A DNA stretch of 64,000 nucleotides. It comes from Circinella minor. Taxonomy: Eukaryota; Mucoromycota; Mucoromycetes; Mucorales; Lichtheimiaceae. The number at the start of each line of letters is the position of its first letter. Within the stretch, counting starts at the first letter, position 1. The notes beneath the pieces are model-generated. The model saw only the letters and a program-made list of their open reading frames with translations. It was not told the origin of the DNA and did no database searches. Shown one piece after another: positions 44,822 through 57,228 of the stretch. A program made the position numbers and the translations under genes. The DNA is taken from the NCBI GenBank assembly GCA_016758965.1, contig JAEPRB010000038.1, forward strand, positions 1 through 64,000, written 5' to 3'.

Positions 44822-46970
44822 AAAAATCCCTATCAATCCCCCCCCCTCTCTTCTTGTATTTATAATTGTAAACTTTCAAATAATTTTCATTATTATCATT
44901 ATCCTTTTAGTCATGTAGTGTATAATTATAATATATATCGTGTCTTTACATTGCAGGACATGTATATACACATACATATTACTTAAACACAACAGACAAT
45001 ATACGTATTCTCTTTATATTTATATACATATTCCTACTATCACAACACAATATCAACTATTATATAGAATTTATATATATACATATAGTGCTTATAAATA
45101 ATATACCAATTTTTGTTGTCAGGTACTTTTTATTGAATTTTTTATTTATAAAGAGAATACGTAAATAATTTACACCTGTATGTAGTAAATATTATAGCCT
45201 GTTTGAACTGTAGAATAATAAATGTAGTGTGTATAATGCCAATTAATTGAAAAATAGAAAGCATGGGGGTAAATTACGTAGTGATAATTTTTTTAATATG
45301 CACTTTTAATCCATTGCTAATCAGTAAAGTCATCCCAACTTGTATCCATTTTTTTTTGTGCCATTGAACAAGCGTAGTAAATAAATTAAGTTCTCCATAG
45401 CCGCTCTCTTATTACTTAGTACTATTGTTACAGTACTAATTTAGTGTTGCATCACATAACGTCTTATTCTTTGCGTAAAACTATTATGAATAAATGTTTA
45501 AAAGCAAGTATATTCCAGCCATTTTGTCTGGACATATATTGTTACCCCTCTTTTCGGGATTTCCTCTCTCTATTATATCTTATTTATTTTTATCATAACA
45601 TTGCGATTATTATCAGTATCATCAGTATTATCACAATTATTATTTTTTTTGCCTAAATAAATACCAGAAGTTTCACAATAATCAATAATAAATTTTACCT
45701 CTATCCAAGATTTATTTTACTCGTAACCATGTTCGATTTTACCTGGAACAAGATTCGATTTCTCCTGAATATGGACTTGTTTTCACCTAATTACTAGGTT
45801 CATTTTTACCTAAAGTCGGATTCAAATTAAGGAATTGGATAGTCAAATACTTAGTATACAATGGATAGTTTCTTCCTTTCAGACAAAATAACAATTAGTT
45901 CACCCCCTTTCATTCTTATTGAAATAAACTTTTTTTTCCCGACTATTTAATCGGTTGAATTTGCTGGTTATAAAAACCGCCTTTTTATTTTATTAATTAC
46001 GATCCGAACGGGACGTACACAATATGTGACACTATATCAAACCATAGACTCTGAGAATTTATATTTTTGTCAATTGTTTGATGGTGGCATAATAGTGAGA
46101 GATGGATTTCTTGGCTTGTGAATAAAAGTTAAAGAGTATATCAACGGATGGTGTAAACAAATTTATATATAATCTTATCATACGAGGAACACTTGCATTA
46201 AAATACTTAACCAATAGAGCACCATTTTTTTTGTTTATATTTTTTAATATTTTTCAAATCATACTCTATACACTTAGAAGTATAGAGTACCTATATGTAA
46301 GTAGTGACTCATAAATTATAATTTATTTAATACAAAAAAAAAAAAAAAAAAGAATAGTTACATGCTGGACAAACGATTTCGTTGTCAATTTTAATACGTG
46401 GTCTTGACAATCGAAAACAGTTTTATAATTTGCATTCTGATCGAGAACCGGATGTGAGCATCCTGACAACGACGTGGTTAAAATATTTCTGTATATCCCT
46501 AATACTAGAAACTCGGCTGATGGGTTTCTGAGGAATCTCTATTTGTCACCACTATTTAATAATAGACTGTCGTCAGAAAGCCATATTACAACGTTCCTAT
46601 ATATGAAAGTAAAATGACATATGTTAGTATAACAATAATAATTACGACAGTTTTTTTTATTTTATTTTTTACATAAACACTGAACATAAGAGAAGAATCA
46701 ATTTACTTGAAATAACCTCTGTTGACATCGTTTGTTTTATTCGCTTTATATAAAAAGTATCATTATGTATTGTATATAAAAATGCATAGACCCGAATAAA
46801 AAAAATTTCCAACTTTCTCATGGTTAAATATATGTAATAGTGTCTTTTTAAAAGATTGAAACAAGAGATGCATGATAACTAGTTTCCAACTTCATTATTA
46901 TTATTTAAATTTATATTACTGATATTTACATTCAAAGATCTACATAAAAATTTCATGATCAACTCCATCA
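44822..46970. other. Intergenic DNA between convergent transporter genes
   Basis: About 2.1 kb of AT-rich DNA. Around 45715-45835 a degenerate tandem array repeats a (G/A)(T/A)TCGATTTTACCT-like unit about four times. No gene is supported. Confidence 0.45.
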
Positions 46971-48938
46971 CTATATATGATATATAAAATACAAATTGGT
47001 CTTGTCTGTGAGATCGGTCTCTTTTACATCCTTTGGTGGTTCAGGCGGTAATTTATTGCTTGCCATCAGTTGCTGTCGATATTGATTTTCTCGAATAAAA
47101 CTCCATCGCATATAATAAAACAAAAAGGATGATAATATCATGCCGGCGATCATGACACTCATGGCCGGTATATAACGAGGAGCGAATTCCTGACGAATTA
47201 GCAATGGGCCAGTGATATTTCCAACGCAATAAGTAACTGTAGTGATACTGATATAAAATGTTTTTTTTGTATACCCAGCAATATTGATGGACGCTAGTGA
47301 CAGATACACAGTATATTGCGGTCCAACAATTGCTAAAAAAATTCCTGCTAATATACCAGCTCCTTCAGGTACGACAATGAGGAATATGAAACCAAGAGTT
47401 GTAAGAATGCATCCAAGAATAGCGACATAAGAATATTCGTTGAGACGTTTGCTAACGTAGGCTGCTGACGAAATGAGAATAACAGCGATGACACTAGCCG
47501 GTATATTAAGTAAGATCGATTGTCCCTCCTAGTTTGTGGTTTTAGTTATATAAATCAATAAGATTTTGTAACACATTAAGTTACAATTACACAATACAGA
47601 AGTATAATTACTTACTGAGAAATGTCCTAAGGACTTAATAATGAGTGTAGAATAGATCCCCATGGCACCATTAACAAGATTCATTAATAAAGAAACCAAA
47701 ATATAGCAATAGAGTCTCGGTTCTTTTACCGATTCCAAAATATGTTCAATATTAATACTATTTCGCTGAACCATGGCACTATCTTGTATACGTTCATGTA
47801 TTATATCCTTTTCAATTGATGTAAGGCGAAACCAGCGAGAATCCGCCCGATCAGGAAGAAAAATAAAGACAACGATTCCTAGAGCACTTGTAATTATACC
47901 CAGAATAAGCATGTACCTAGTTATAGACATTATTTAAAGAAACAAGATATTGTTGAGGATAGCGACATAAACAAAGGGTAACGCTCTCGTGTAAAAGAAT
48001 AAAGCGAAAAAACATTGAAGTATGATAGTTACCATCTCCAAGCACTTAACCCGGCAATACCGTTCATATTTAAAAATCCGTATCCTATTAAACCACCAAT
48101 GGCACCACTAATTGCCATGGTAGACGGTATTATACTAAATAGCATTGCTTGCTCCCTCGGACGATATAAAAGCGCAATAAGCATGAGCATAGCTAAAATG
48201 CATTACCATAGGTCATCGGTAACCAAAAAGGGTCAATAAAAGATATCAATATTTTGTTTATTATTTTTATATTTACGTCCCAAAATACAGAATATTATAA
48301 CTTACCAGGACCAGAACCAGACTATTACAATTAAATAATAAATAACTTAGTTATATTTTTTCATCAGACAAAGAAATACATATATTTACTCATGAACTAT
48401 TATATTACCTCAAAAAAACCCAATAAACAACGAAGAGCAGCTAACTGTAAAAAGTTGTTGACTAAAGCAGTACAACTAAGAGTAGCACCCCAAAGTACAA
48501 TTAGTCCACCCAAATATTTTGAAAGCGAAATTCGATGGATAAAAAACTGATTCGGTATCTATATACATATACGTAAGTCATTACAATATTTGTGTCTATA
48601 TATATTAGCAAGTTGCTGCTACTGAGTAAGAACGTATAAGAAAAAACATTTACCAGGAATAAAAAAAAACCAAGAAAATAGAGTGTTCCTGATAAGCCAA
48701 ATTGATCTTCAGTCATATTGATATCTTCTATAATCCCCATAACTGCTGAATAGTTCAAAGTAATTTTATCCAAATACTTTATAAAAGTTTTATGAATACA
48801 TGAAAAAAAAAATGTAGTAGTAAGAAACTGATAATCGGTAGATATCGTTCTAAATTACGATACATCATAATCCAAATGCTCGATATCAATATAGTTAACC
48901 ACAGATAGCTTTTTGTTTTATAAATGCATTTATTATTC

Positions 48939-48978
<40 letters not shown>

Positions 48979-49212
48979 CTGAAGTAGAACAACGATAAAA
49001 ATAAATGGTATAGTCGTATAATTTATTTTTTTTAAAACTCTCTTTTCTTCGGGAGAATACACAAACTCTTCTCTTGTCTTTTCTATTGTCGTTTCAATAG
49101 AAGAGCCCTTCATTATATTAGCATCATATTTGGCTATTGAAAAAACAGCTTCATCTGCTAAGCTACTGTTAACATGAGCTACTGTTTCAATCTTTTCATT
49201 GATAGTAGTCAT
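46971..49212 (-). CDS. MFS transporter, second anion:cation symporter (Dal5-type)
   Basis: The ATG at 49212 opens MTTINEKIETVAHVNSSLAD; exon 1 (49212-48979) ends in TM1 just before an intron that begins with an (ATT)n microsatellite. Exon 2 (48776-48654) encodes YLDKITLNYSAVMGIIEDIN; exon 3 gives IPNQFFIHRISLSKYLGGLI and LRCLLGFFE; a 16-bp exon (48321-48306) encodes SGSGP; later exons give LSAWRWYMLILGI, FLPDRADSRWFRLT, EHILESVKEPRLYCYILV and IAGYTKKTFYISITTVTYCV. The C-terminus DLTDKTNLYFIYHI matches the family's usual D-x-T-D-x-x-N ending. It should have 12 TM helices in the plasma membrane and import a small organic anion. It differs much from the member at 33184, so the two are not a recent tandem duplicate. 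The last exons were read in frame but not all boundaries were fixed. Confidence 0.87.
48940..48977. repeat. (AAT)n microsatellite inside intron 1
   Basis: A clean run of AAT units (ATT on the gene strand) lies directly behind the GT donor of the first intron of the minus-strand transporter. Confidence 0.9.
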
Positions 49213-51206
49213 TATATATATAATAGGTACGTATAGTTAATTAAATCTATATTAACAGTATTGTATAGATATAAAAAAGAAGAAATATGTAATGTAAAGA
49301 AAAGTAACCATCAATAAAAAGAGGTATAGGTACTTGAAAATATATAACTTTTCCGGTAAGCGAAAAAGGTTTTAGAAATATTATGCAAACAGTCGCATAT
49401 TTGTTTAATAAAGGGAGGGGTGCGTGCTTGTTTATAGAGCATATCTTTTAAAAAAAATTCATTTAAATGACTAATTCTTTCTTTTAGCTAAACCAATAAA
49501 CAAACTTTCTCTTTATTGCTTGGCGTTAAGTGTTTTCAATTCTAAGCTGTTATTGTGATTACCAGAACGATATTTAAGTTTTAATAATGCTACATGGTGT
49601 TTATTTAGCTTTTTTCACACGTAGACTTAATTTTTTTAAAGAAAAATAAGCTATAATGTTACACATATCTAAATCTACTTTATCTATGTTCACAGATTCC
49701 ATTTATTTAGCTTATAGTTATAGATTTACTGCCCCATCCACTTATCTGTTTCTTGAGATGGTTATAATAGTAGTATATCTACTACTATCATAACGTCAAT
49801 GTTTTGAAAGACCACTGTTATAGTCTTGCATTTACGTTCGCCATATGTAATAAATTTTGTACCCCTGCAGCAACAGATCAAGTTAACAAAACGACAAGTT
49901 GATTAACGATTCACATATCTCTTGAAAAAAAAATCTTTTTTGATGTTTGACAAACATGTCAATCTCCTTCTTTTATTTTATTTTGCTGCATAATTTATAA
50001 CTACTAACTGCCGGGTATTTGTACGTACAGGAATACCTTGATCGAAATGCATCAATAGCATAAATCATATGTGCAACATGACAGTTTTAAAGATGTATGA
50101 AAAAAAAAGTAAAAATTAAAACGTTAAATGATGGGGTTACAGAAGGAATATAAAAAACAATAAGAAAACAATAAGCATATAATATTAGACAGAGAAGAAG
50201 GAAGAGAAAAAAACAGGAGACAGATACCCAAAAGATTTTTCAGCTTGAATCTTGTGAACAATGTGTATGATTCAAGCAGCTATCTCCCCAGGGTCAGAAA
50301 ATTGGGGGAAAAAATTAAATACCAGTGAGCGTTCCAAATGAAGATAGTTATAATGATAACGAAAGATGGTGGCGCCCGAGAATCTGAGTATGAAGGAGAG
50401 TTGTGTGGGACATACAGCAATGAATGACCTGATTCTATGGCAGTTTTCTAAATTGAACAGAAATCTTTCAGAGATGACACTTAATACTGATATTTTGAGT
50501 AGAAGATATTACCGCAGTAAACGCGCATCAATGAATATTCATTTGTTCGGAAAGAAGATAGCTAGGAGTGTTGAGTTTTTGGAGGGAATTGTAACTTCAG
50601 TCCGCAAAACAGCTTTTTTTTTTGTAATGTACACGCCATAAACTAGTATGAGTACGGAAGTATTTTCCTAAAAAAGGCATTAAATCACTTTGGAAGTTAA
50701 AGGGTAACACGGAGAGTCTGTAAAATTTTACTGGTGGTCGTCGTTTGCATCAGATAAAATTAGTACGTAAGTTAATGGAGATAGTTCTGTTGTAGTTGAC
50801 TTCTAGAGCTGTCAATATAACTAAAGTGGATCGAGATAATATCAAGCGTGCAAAGTTTTAATGAAGAATTATTGAACGTTTATCTTTGCGGTAGAGAAAG
50901 TCGGTGGTCAGATATGGAAATCGGTATAGTTTTAGGATTAACCGAGCTCATAGTTAAGTACAGGTATTGGTTTTGCCTAATTATTTGCGCTTTTTTTTAG
51001 TATGTACCAACTTTTCTTTTATTGAAAAGCTACTTATAAAGCAAAAAAAAAATACAACAGATTTTTATAAGGTTTTTTTCTAGGTAAGCAAGCATTAAAA
51101 GCGTTTTTTTTTTATGCTTAAACCATTCATCTCAGTTATCTTTATTTACTAGCTTTACAGCTTTAGTTTTCTTCAAAGCATGTTATCTGATTCCAAGCAG
51201 TGAGTT
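49213..51206. other. Intergenic DNA with possible decayed coding sequence
   Basis: 49213-50200 is AT-rich and holds nothing supported. From about 50340 the base composition becomes less AT-biased and plus-strand frames give protein-like scraps (KKGIKSLWKLKGN near 50670), broken by stops and shifts. They may belong to the transposase relic that follows. Confidence 0.35.
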
Positions 51207-51458
51207 TTGGATGGATATATTGTGAGAATTAAAATAATTTTGAAGTTTTTTGTGTTGAATTTGTTATCGAATGGAGAGATAACAAAAGCTGTATCGAATT
51301 TTATGCATACGTGCGTACATGCTGTCAGGTTGTCACTCCATACAGGTAATTATATTGAAAGCTGGTACAACCAACTGGAATATTTTTTATCTTGGTTGTT
51401 CTGGTCGTTGCTATCTTGTTGCTGGCATATTAATATTTACAACGGTTTATCTGTCTGA
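51207..51458 (+). pseudogene. Possible relic of a DNA-transposon transposase
   Basis: An 83-codon frame includes LHTGNYIESWYNQLEYFLSW. T-x-N-Y-(I/V)-E-S-W-H-N-Q-L-like stretches occur in MULE-type transposases of fungi as far as I recall; here His is replaced by Tyr and the flanks are degenerate. The frame has no proper domain context, so it can only be a fragment. It lies 160 bp outside the TIR element at 51620. Confidence 0.3.
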
Positions 51459-52000
51459 GTACCTGTTCATGAAAAGAAAAGGAGCCAAAAAGCAAACAAA
51501 GTCGATTTTCACGTTGCTGTACAATGATTAGATTTGAAAGTGGTGTGGCAAATAAATCATTATTTATGTGTCTACCTTTTGTTTGTTATCCAGCTCTAAT
51601 TATAATTCGGACTTGGGTAATTTTGCAGTACTGCAAATGCAGTACTTTTTTGCAGTAGTAGTCGGACAACACTGGAAAATATCCGCACAACTGGCCGGAT
51701 TTACCGAACATTACTAACTATAAAAGGTGCTTTGCAGTACTGCTTGCGGTAGTTTGCAGTAGTTGTTTGCAGTAATGATTTCTATAAAATTATATATTAC
51801 ACTTGTTTTTGTATAGTATGATTGCAGTATTTTTTTAAATAGTTATGGAATCATAAATTTATGAATAATATACATTTAATAAATCAAGAGCTTAATATTT
51901 AATATCAATCTCTTAAATTTTGATCTTTATCAGTTCAGCAAATACATTGTATATTATGAAGTTACTTTTTTTTTTTTTTTTTTGTATAAATTGTTTTTAT

Positions 52001-55000
52001 TTATTGAGGTAATTGATCCTCAATTTGAATGTGTGAAATATTAGTGGATGATGGAGATAAAGATGTTATTATAAATGGGTAGCGGGAAAGAAGTTGTTGG
52101 TAAAATTGGCTAGCTATAATGGTATTCCAGGGTAGGTTTTGAAAAATCGAACGCCAATGCATTGACCAGATAGTTTGTAATATGAGACCAAAGTTTGGTA
52201 AATGAGCAGACCAATGGATGTTATCATGGGTAAAACGTAGGTGAAGAAGATCCCACAAGTGATCAGTAGAAAGCAGTGGGGCAGATGCTAATGTTGCTAA
52301 AGTTTGTTGCCAGAAAGCAAATTTAAGAGGACAATCCACAAAAAAATGGCGTACAGTATCTGGTTCCACCTCGCAGATGGGACATATATTAGTTGGATGT
52401 TTCTCGGGCATGATATGATGGAGATGAGCTTTGTTAGAGACCCGTTGTAAAAGTAAACGCCACCAAGCGGTGCGAGCACCATGCGGTATATCGGTTCGCC
52501 AAAAGAGTCGCCAGTCCTTGGGTAATAAAGTAGAAGTAATAAGCTGGGAAGAACTCGGCGAGGAGGAGAGGCTACTCTCACGCCAAAATCGACGAAGTCT
52601 ACCCGGCCCTACATGTAAAACATTGATGCGCTTCAGAGCAACTCGTCGACTGGTGGTGAATGATCGTGGTGGTGGTAGTGTCCAATGGGACATTGGAATT
52701 CGAGTGGTTGTTTCTGATGTTGGTAGTGACAGAGGTTGGGTATCTTGAAGCGCATGGTCAATCACGGAGTGTAACTGAACATGACCCAATATAACTTCAG
52801 AATGTAAACGAGTAATAGTTGTAGGTATGCGTCCTAGTTGAGTGGGTTGTAGAATGGAAAGAGAAGTTGATGAAAAGCTATATGCATCTGAAACAAGATA
52901 GCGTGGTGATGTTGGTAAAAGGTTGGTGTTGTCAGATGTTTGGGTGATGACGGTGCAAAGAGGTAAATCCATTATAGCCGCTAATGGTGTGGTTGTAGGA
53001 AGAGAGAATATTGGTAAACGCGGAATCAGTTTGATTAAATGCACTAGATGGGGGAGTGGAGAGCATAAACGTTGAAAGGAAGGAATGGTGAATAAAATAG
53101 CATATGGTGATGGTTGACCTGTGTAAATGTTAAATAATTGTTGTAATAGGAGAGTAATATATGAAGCTGGATGTTGAGTAGTTGGGGTGATAAACAGGTG
53201 CTGTATGTATTTATGGTGGAGTGCTGCATATTGGTCATGAAGATCTACTATAGCTAAACCACCATGTGATTTAGATGCATTGACATGACTCCAACGAGGA
53301 TAGGGAAAAAAATCGAGAACGTATTGTCGAACAAGACTGTTACACTTTTTAAGCCATGATGTCGGAACTATACACACTCGTAAAACATGCCATAGCCGAG
53401 ATAATAACAAAGAATTAGCAATAATTGATTTACCTAGTACCGATAAGCGACGTTGTTGTAAGAAATCGACATGATGTTTAATTTTGTTGTATAATGATTC
53501 CAAAAAACCATCCAGTTGAGCCTGGGAGTGATATAAAGGGTAACCGAGATATGTGAGTGCATGTGGATGATGTTGATCATGCCAGCGTGCTCCAAATGAT
53601 TCCACTTGCGTCCTCCAGTCTTCATGCAATTCACCATTAAGAGGAAATACAACGGTTTTTTGAAGATTAACACGACCATTGGATGCTTGTCCATAGACTG
53701 TAAGATGCCGCACAAGATGATTCCATTCTTGTGGTTGATGAAGAAAAACTAATAAGTCGTCAGCATATGCACAAATTTTGATTGGGTGTGAAGAATCAAA
53801 TGATGAGTTAGATCGAAAATGAATGTTGCTTCGGGGGGGAAGGGGCGCAAGGGGAGCACCTTGAATTAATGGATCATTGATAATAGTATATAAAAGGGGT
53901 TCGAATGCAATATTAAATAGTAAAGGGGAAATAGGATCCCCTTGACGCAAACCTCGAAGCTGACAGACAGGCTCAGAGAGCCAGCCATTAATAGAAAGAA
54001 AGATAGATGTAGAAAAGAAAAGGGAAGTAATGGATGTTATAAACATGGGTGGAAAACCAAACCTTGCCAATGTCTGTTTGAGATATTCGGGATGCACCAT
54101 ATCATACGCCTTTTGTTGGTCCAGCATAATACCTACACCCGTTTGAAAATTAGGATTTGTTGAAGCTGCTTTGCGAGCATGACCCATAAGATTTTGTACT
54201 GCCCATCCATGATCCGATATTAATCGATTCGCCAAAAATCCTGTCTGATATGGGTTAATTAAATGCTGTAGAAGGGGTTGTGTTCGATTTGCTAATAACT
54301 TGGTGAAGATCTTAGCATCAGAATTAATCAACGATAAGGGTCGCCAGTTGGATAACAATTGTGGATCACCTTTTTTAAATAATAACACCATGCGAGTGCG
54401 CATCCATGATAAAGGATAGATGGCTTCTTGTAAAGCCAAATTTAACACCTTGAGCAACAATTCCAAACAACGAGCATGTGAAAGAAGAAAACGACATACC
54501 TCGAAGGATAAACCATCTAGACCAGGACTTTTACCAAGAGGAGAATGTTTAAGTGCTTCTATCAATTCTGCTAAAGTAAAAACTGAAGTCAGATTTGCTT
54601 GTTGATTTGGGGATAATGTTTTTTCTGGAGGAATAGAGGAAAGAATCGATTGTATAGCCTCATTGGATACAGGTTCTGGTGCAAAAAGTGTATCATAAAA
54701 AGCGTGTGCCATGCCAAAAATTTCACCATTAGTCGTCGCTTGAATGCCAGTTATTGGATCGCGTAAACTAGTGATGGTAACAGCTTCCTGTCTTTGTCGT
54801 AATACTCAAAAGAAATACTTGTTATTGCGTTCTCCTTTTTCATGCCATTGTGTTGCAGTACGTAATAAGAGTTGTTTGGTTTGGATTTCCTGGAAATTTT
54901 TTATTTCTTTATCAATTTCGTTTAGAGGTGTAGAATATGCTGAACCATGTTGTCCAATAATTTTATGTCGACGTTGATGCAATTCACGGGTACGTTTTTT

Positions 55001-55938
55001 GAAATAACTACTATGCCGACGACTATATTGTACTGCGGTTTCCTTAATGACAGTCTTTAATTGATCCCACTGCAAATCGGGAGAGATGGTGAGATGATCG
55101 GTCATATCCAAAAACTGTGTAATAGCTTCGTGTAAAAGTAATCGTAATTCTTCATGATCAAGTAATGTTGAATTAAAGCGCCAAACTCCTGGTCCACAAT
55201 CAAGTGAGTTAATTTTATAATCAAGCATAAGTATTTCGTGATCAGACCAAGAAACTGGTTGTTGTTCGGTATGAATGACACATGATCGATGTTTTGCTTG
55301 TATGAACATATAATCGATGATGGTGCGTTGAGTGCCACGAGTAAAGGTTGGAGCTGCTGATGATGGTGCAAGTACATCGGGTTGATCCAGTGAAAAACAA
55401 TTAGCATAATTGTCATACAAAAATTGTGTCCAAGGTCGGATTGCAACTGGTACCACCTCGTGTAAGTGAAGATTAAAATCCCCTATGATTAGTGTTGGTC
55501 CCGACATATCTCTAAAACAAGGCAAGGAAAGGAGAGAAGAAAAAAATTCAGGTCGCTGTTGGATGTCTGCCGGAGCATACAGAGCTATTAGTGATCCGAG
55601 AGCCCCATGTGATGTACAAATAGTAGAGAAAATACAACGTTGGTCGGATGTCACATACTGTAGGTATTATCAAGAAAATACAAAGAATTAAGACATATAA
55701 TGCCACAATGCTTTGTGAAACAAGAAGAAGAGCGGGGAAAAATGCGAGATAAAAGTAGTAAGTCAGCATCAGATAAATGATTATTTTGTGTTTTTGATAC
55801 TTCCTGTAACGTGAGAATATCGATATCAAGAGTTTTAGAGCGAAGATATGCAACGAATTGAGATTGCGCCATTGTATTAGCCTCCTTCAGAAAGCTATTA
55901 GCATTCAAGGAGGCGATTCGGATATGGTTTTTTATCAT
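52001..55938 (-). pseudogene. LINE ORF2: APE endonuclease and reverse transcriptase, two lesions
   Basis: The ATG at 55938-55936 opens MIKNHIRIASLNANSFLKEA, an apurinic-endonuclease-like start (LNANSF, LTLQEV). A frameshift at about 55650-55690 moves the reading to SLIALYAPAD, GPTLIIGDFNLHLHEV, RTIIDYMFIQ and SWSDHEILMLDY, the rest of the endonuclease with its catalytic GDFN and SDH. An in-frame TGA at 54806-54808 (after NNKYFF) separates it from the RT: FKKGDPQLLSNWRPLSL, GFLANRLISDH, DQQKAYDMVHP, LRGLRQGDPISPLLFNIAF and YADD at about 53767-53756. After LTYLGYPLYHSQ and a long linker, CPICEVEPDTVRHFFVDCP is the terminal zinc-binding motif. No RNase H is seen. The stop is TAA at 52001-52003. 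Confidence 0.88.
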
Positions 55939-57228
55939 TAATCTAATGGGTTGGGTCCAGATGACTCTGTGCCCTTGCCATTATTGATTGGTGATGAGAT
56001 GTTGTTATTTGTTGATAAAAGTGAATCTGGGATTGGTGTAATATTAGATTGCTGTTGCTTGGCTGTTAAATTAGTCGATGATTCTTTTGTAGTACGTAAT
56101 CGTTTGGGTGTTGGTGCGGTTTCTGCTGTTTCGCCATTATTATGTTGATAGGCAGTATCTGCATCCTTCATTTCGCTATCATCATCATTGGCAGTATCCG
56201 TGCTATCTTTTTTTTTGGTGGGAAGTGGTGTTATTATTGTTGTTAGGTCAGTGTTGAACGATTGTTGTTGTTGGGGCATTTGTTGTGTGAGCTGTTGTTT
56301 GTTCTTCTTGTGCTCCTGTTGTAATGTTTCGAATGTTTGTGTAATCTCGGGGTAAGTTGCCAAAAGTTCTTCTGCGGACATATGGTCAATTTTTTCTGCG
56401 TAACGTTTTCGTTTCTCGTCGGCTCGTCGCACATGGCAATTACGTTGTTGATGTCCTTTAGTGTGGCAGTAATAGCATTCCATATCAATCATTTTAGGGC
56501 AGTCATCCTTTTTATGACCCTCTTTTTTGCAATAACGGCATAATGGGGGAGCATTCTTCCATGATGCTGGATACATGGCATCCCAGTTGTCAAAAAAAAA
56601 ATTCACAGGTAAGAGGTTTATAATAGGGTTCATCGTCGTCGTCATTCATATAATCTGCTGGAGGTGTGATGTCCAAGATAACAGTTGCTTCGCCTTCGTA
56701 TAAACCTGTTGCAGGGTCCACATAAACTCGGATTTGGCTAACCTTTCTATAGTGACGCATGGTATTTTTCAAACTTGCATGTAACGGTTCAGGCTCCACA
56801 AAAGGTAGCTCTTTAAAATTGACTTTAACAATGTCAGCATCAGCTGCAAGTGCTGGAGTAGCAAGATACGTGTGATTATCATATGTGATGCCTTCGTTAA
56901 TCGCCTTTTGTTTGGTTTCGTCATTACCAAATCTAACTTCAATGAGAAGAGCGCGAGGATTACGAGAGCGACCAATGGTGCGGATACCAATAATGGGTCC
57001 TAGTTGCATGATGGTACGATATGCTGTTTCTTTGGAGGGTAAATTGGTACCAAAATCGAAGATGACCGAGTTTGCGTTGAGACTGCGAATAATGTTTTCT
57101 GCCTGTTTTGCGCGTCTAGTTTGTTCAAAACCTTGTTCTGTAAATAACGTGATGCTACGATTGTTGCCCTTATGAGAACTGGCAATGTCTGCCCATGTGC
57201 GTATTCCTGGAGCTCCAGTATCCGCCAT
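55938..57228 (-). pseudogene. LINE ORF1: nucleic-acid-binding protein with two CCHC knuckles, one frameshift
   Basis: The ATG at 57228 opens MADTGAPGIRTWADIASSHK. The first half (to about 56590) ends in CEFFF and a stop; the second half continues in another frame as FDNWDAMYPASWKNAPP. The break lies in a run of ten T residues (minus strand, about 56592-56601); nine T would join the halves to a protein of about 430 residues. Two CX2CX4HX4C zinc knuckles follow: CRYCKKEGHKKDDC and CYYCHTKGHQQRNC. Then comes a Gln-rich coiled region and a Thr/Asn-rich tail ending SGPNPLD. It should package LINE RNA. Its TAA stop overlaps the ORF2 ATG by one base (TAATG). Confidence 0.85.
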
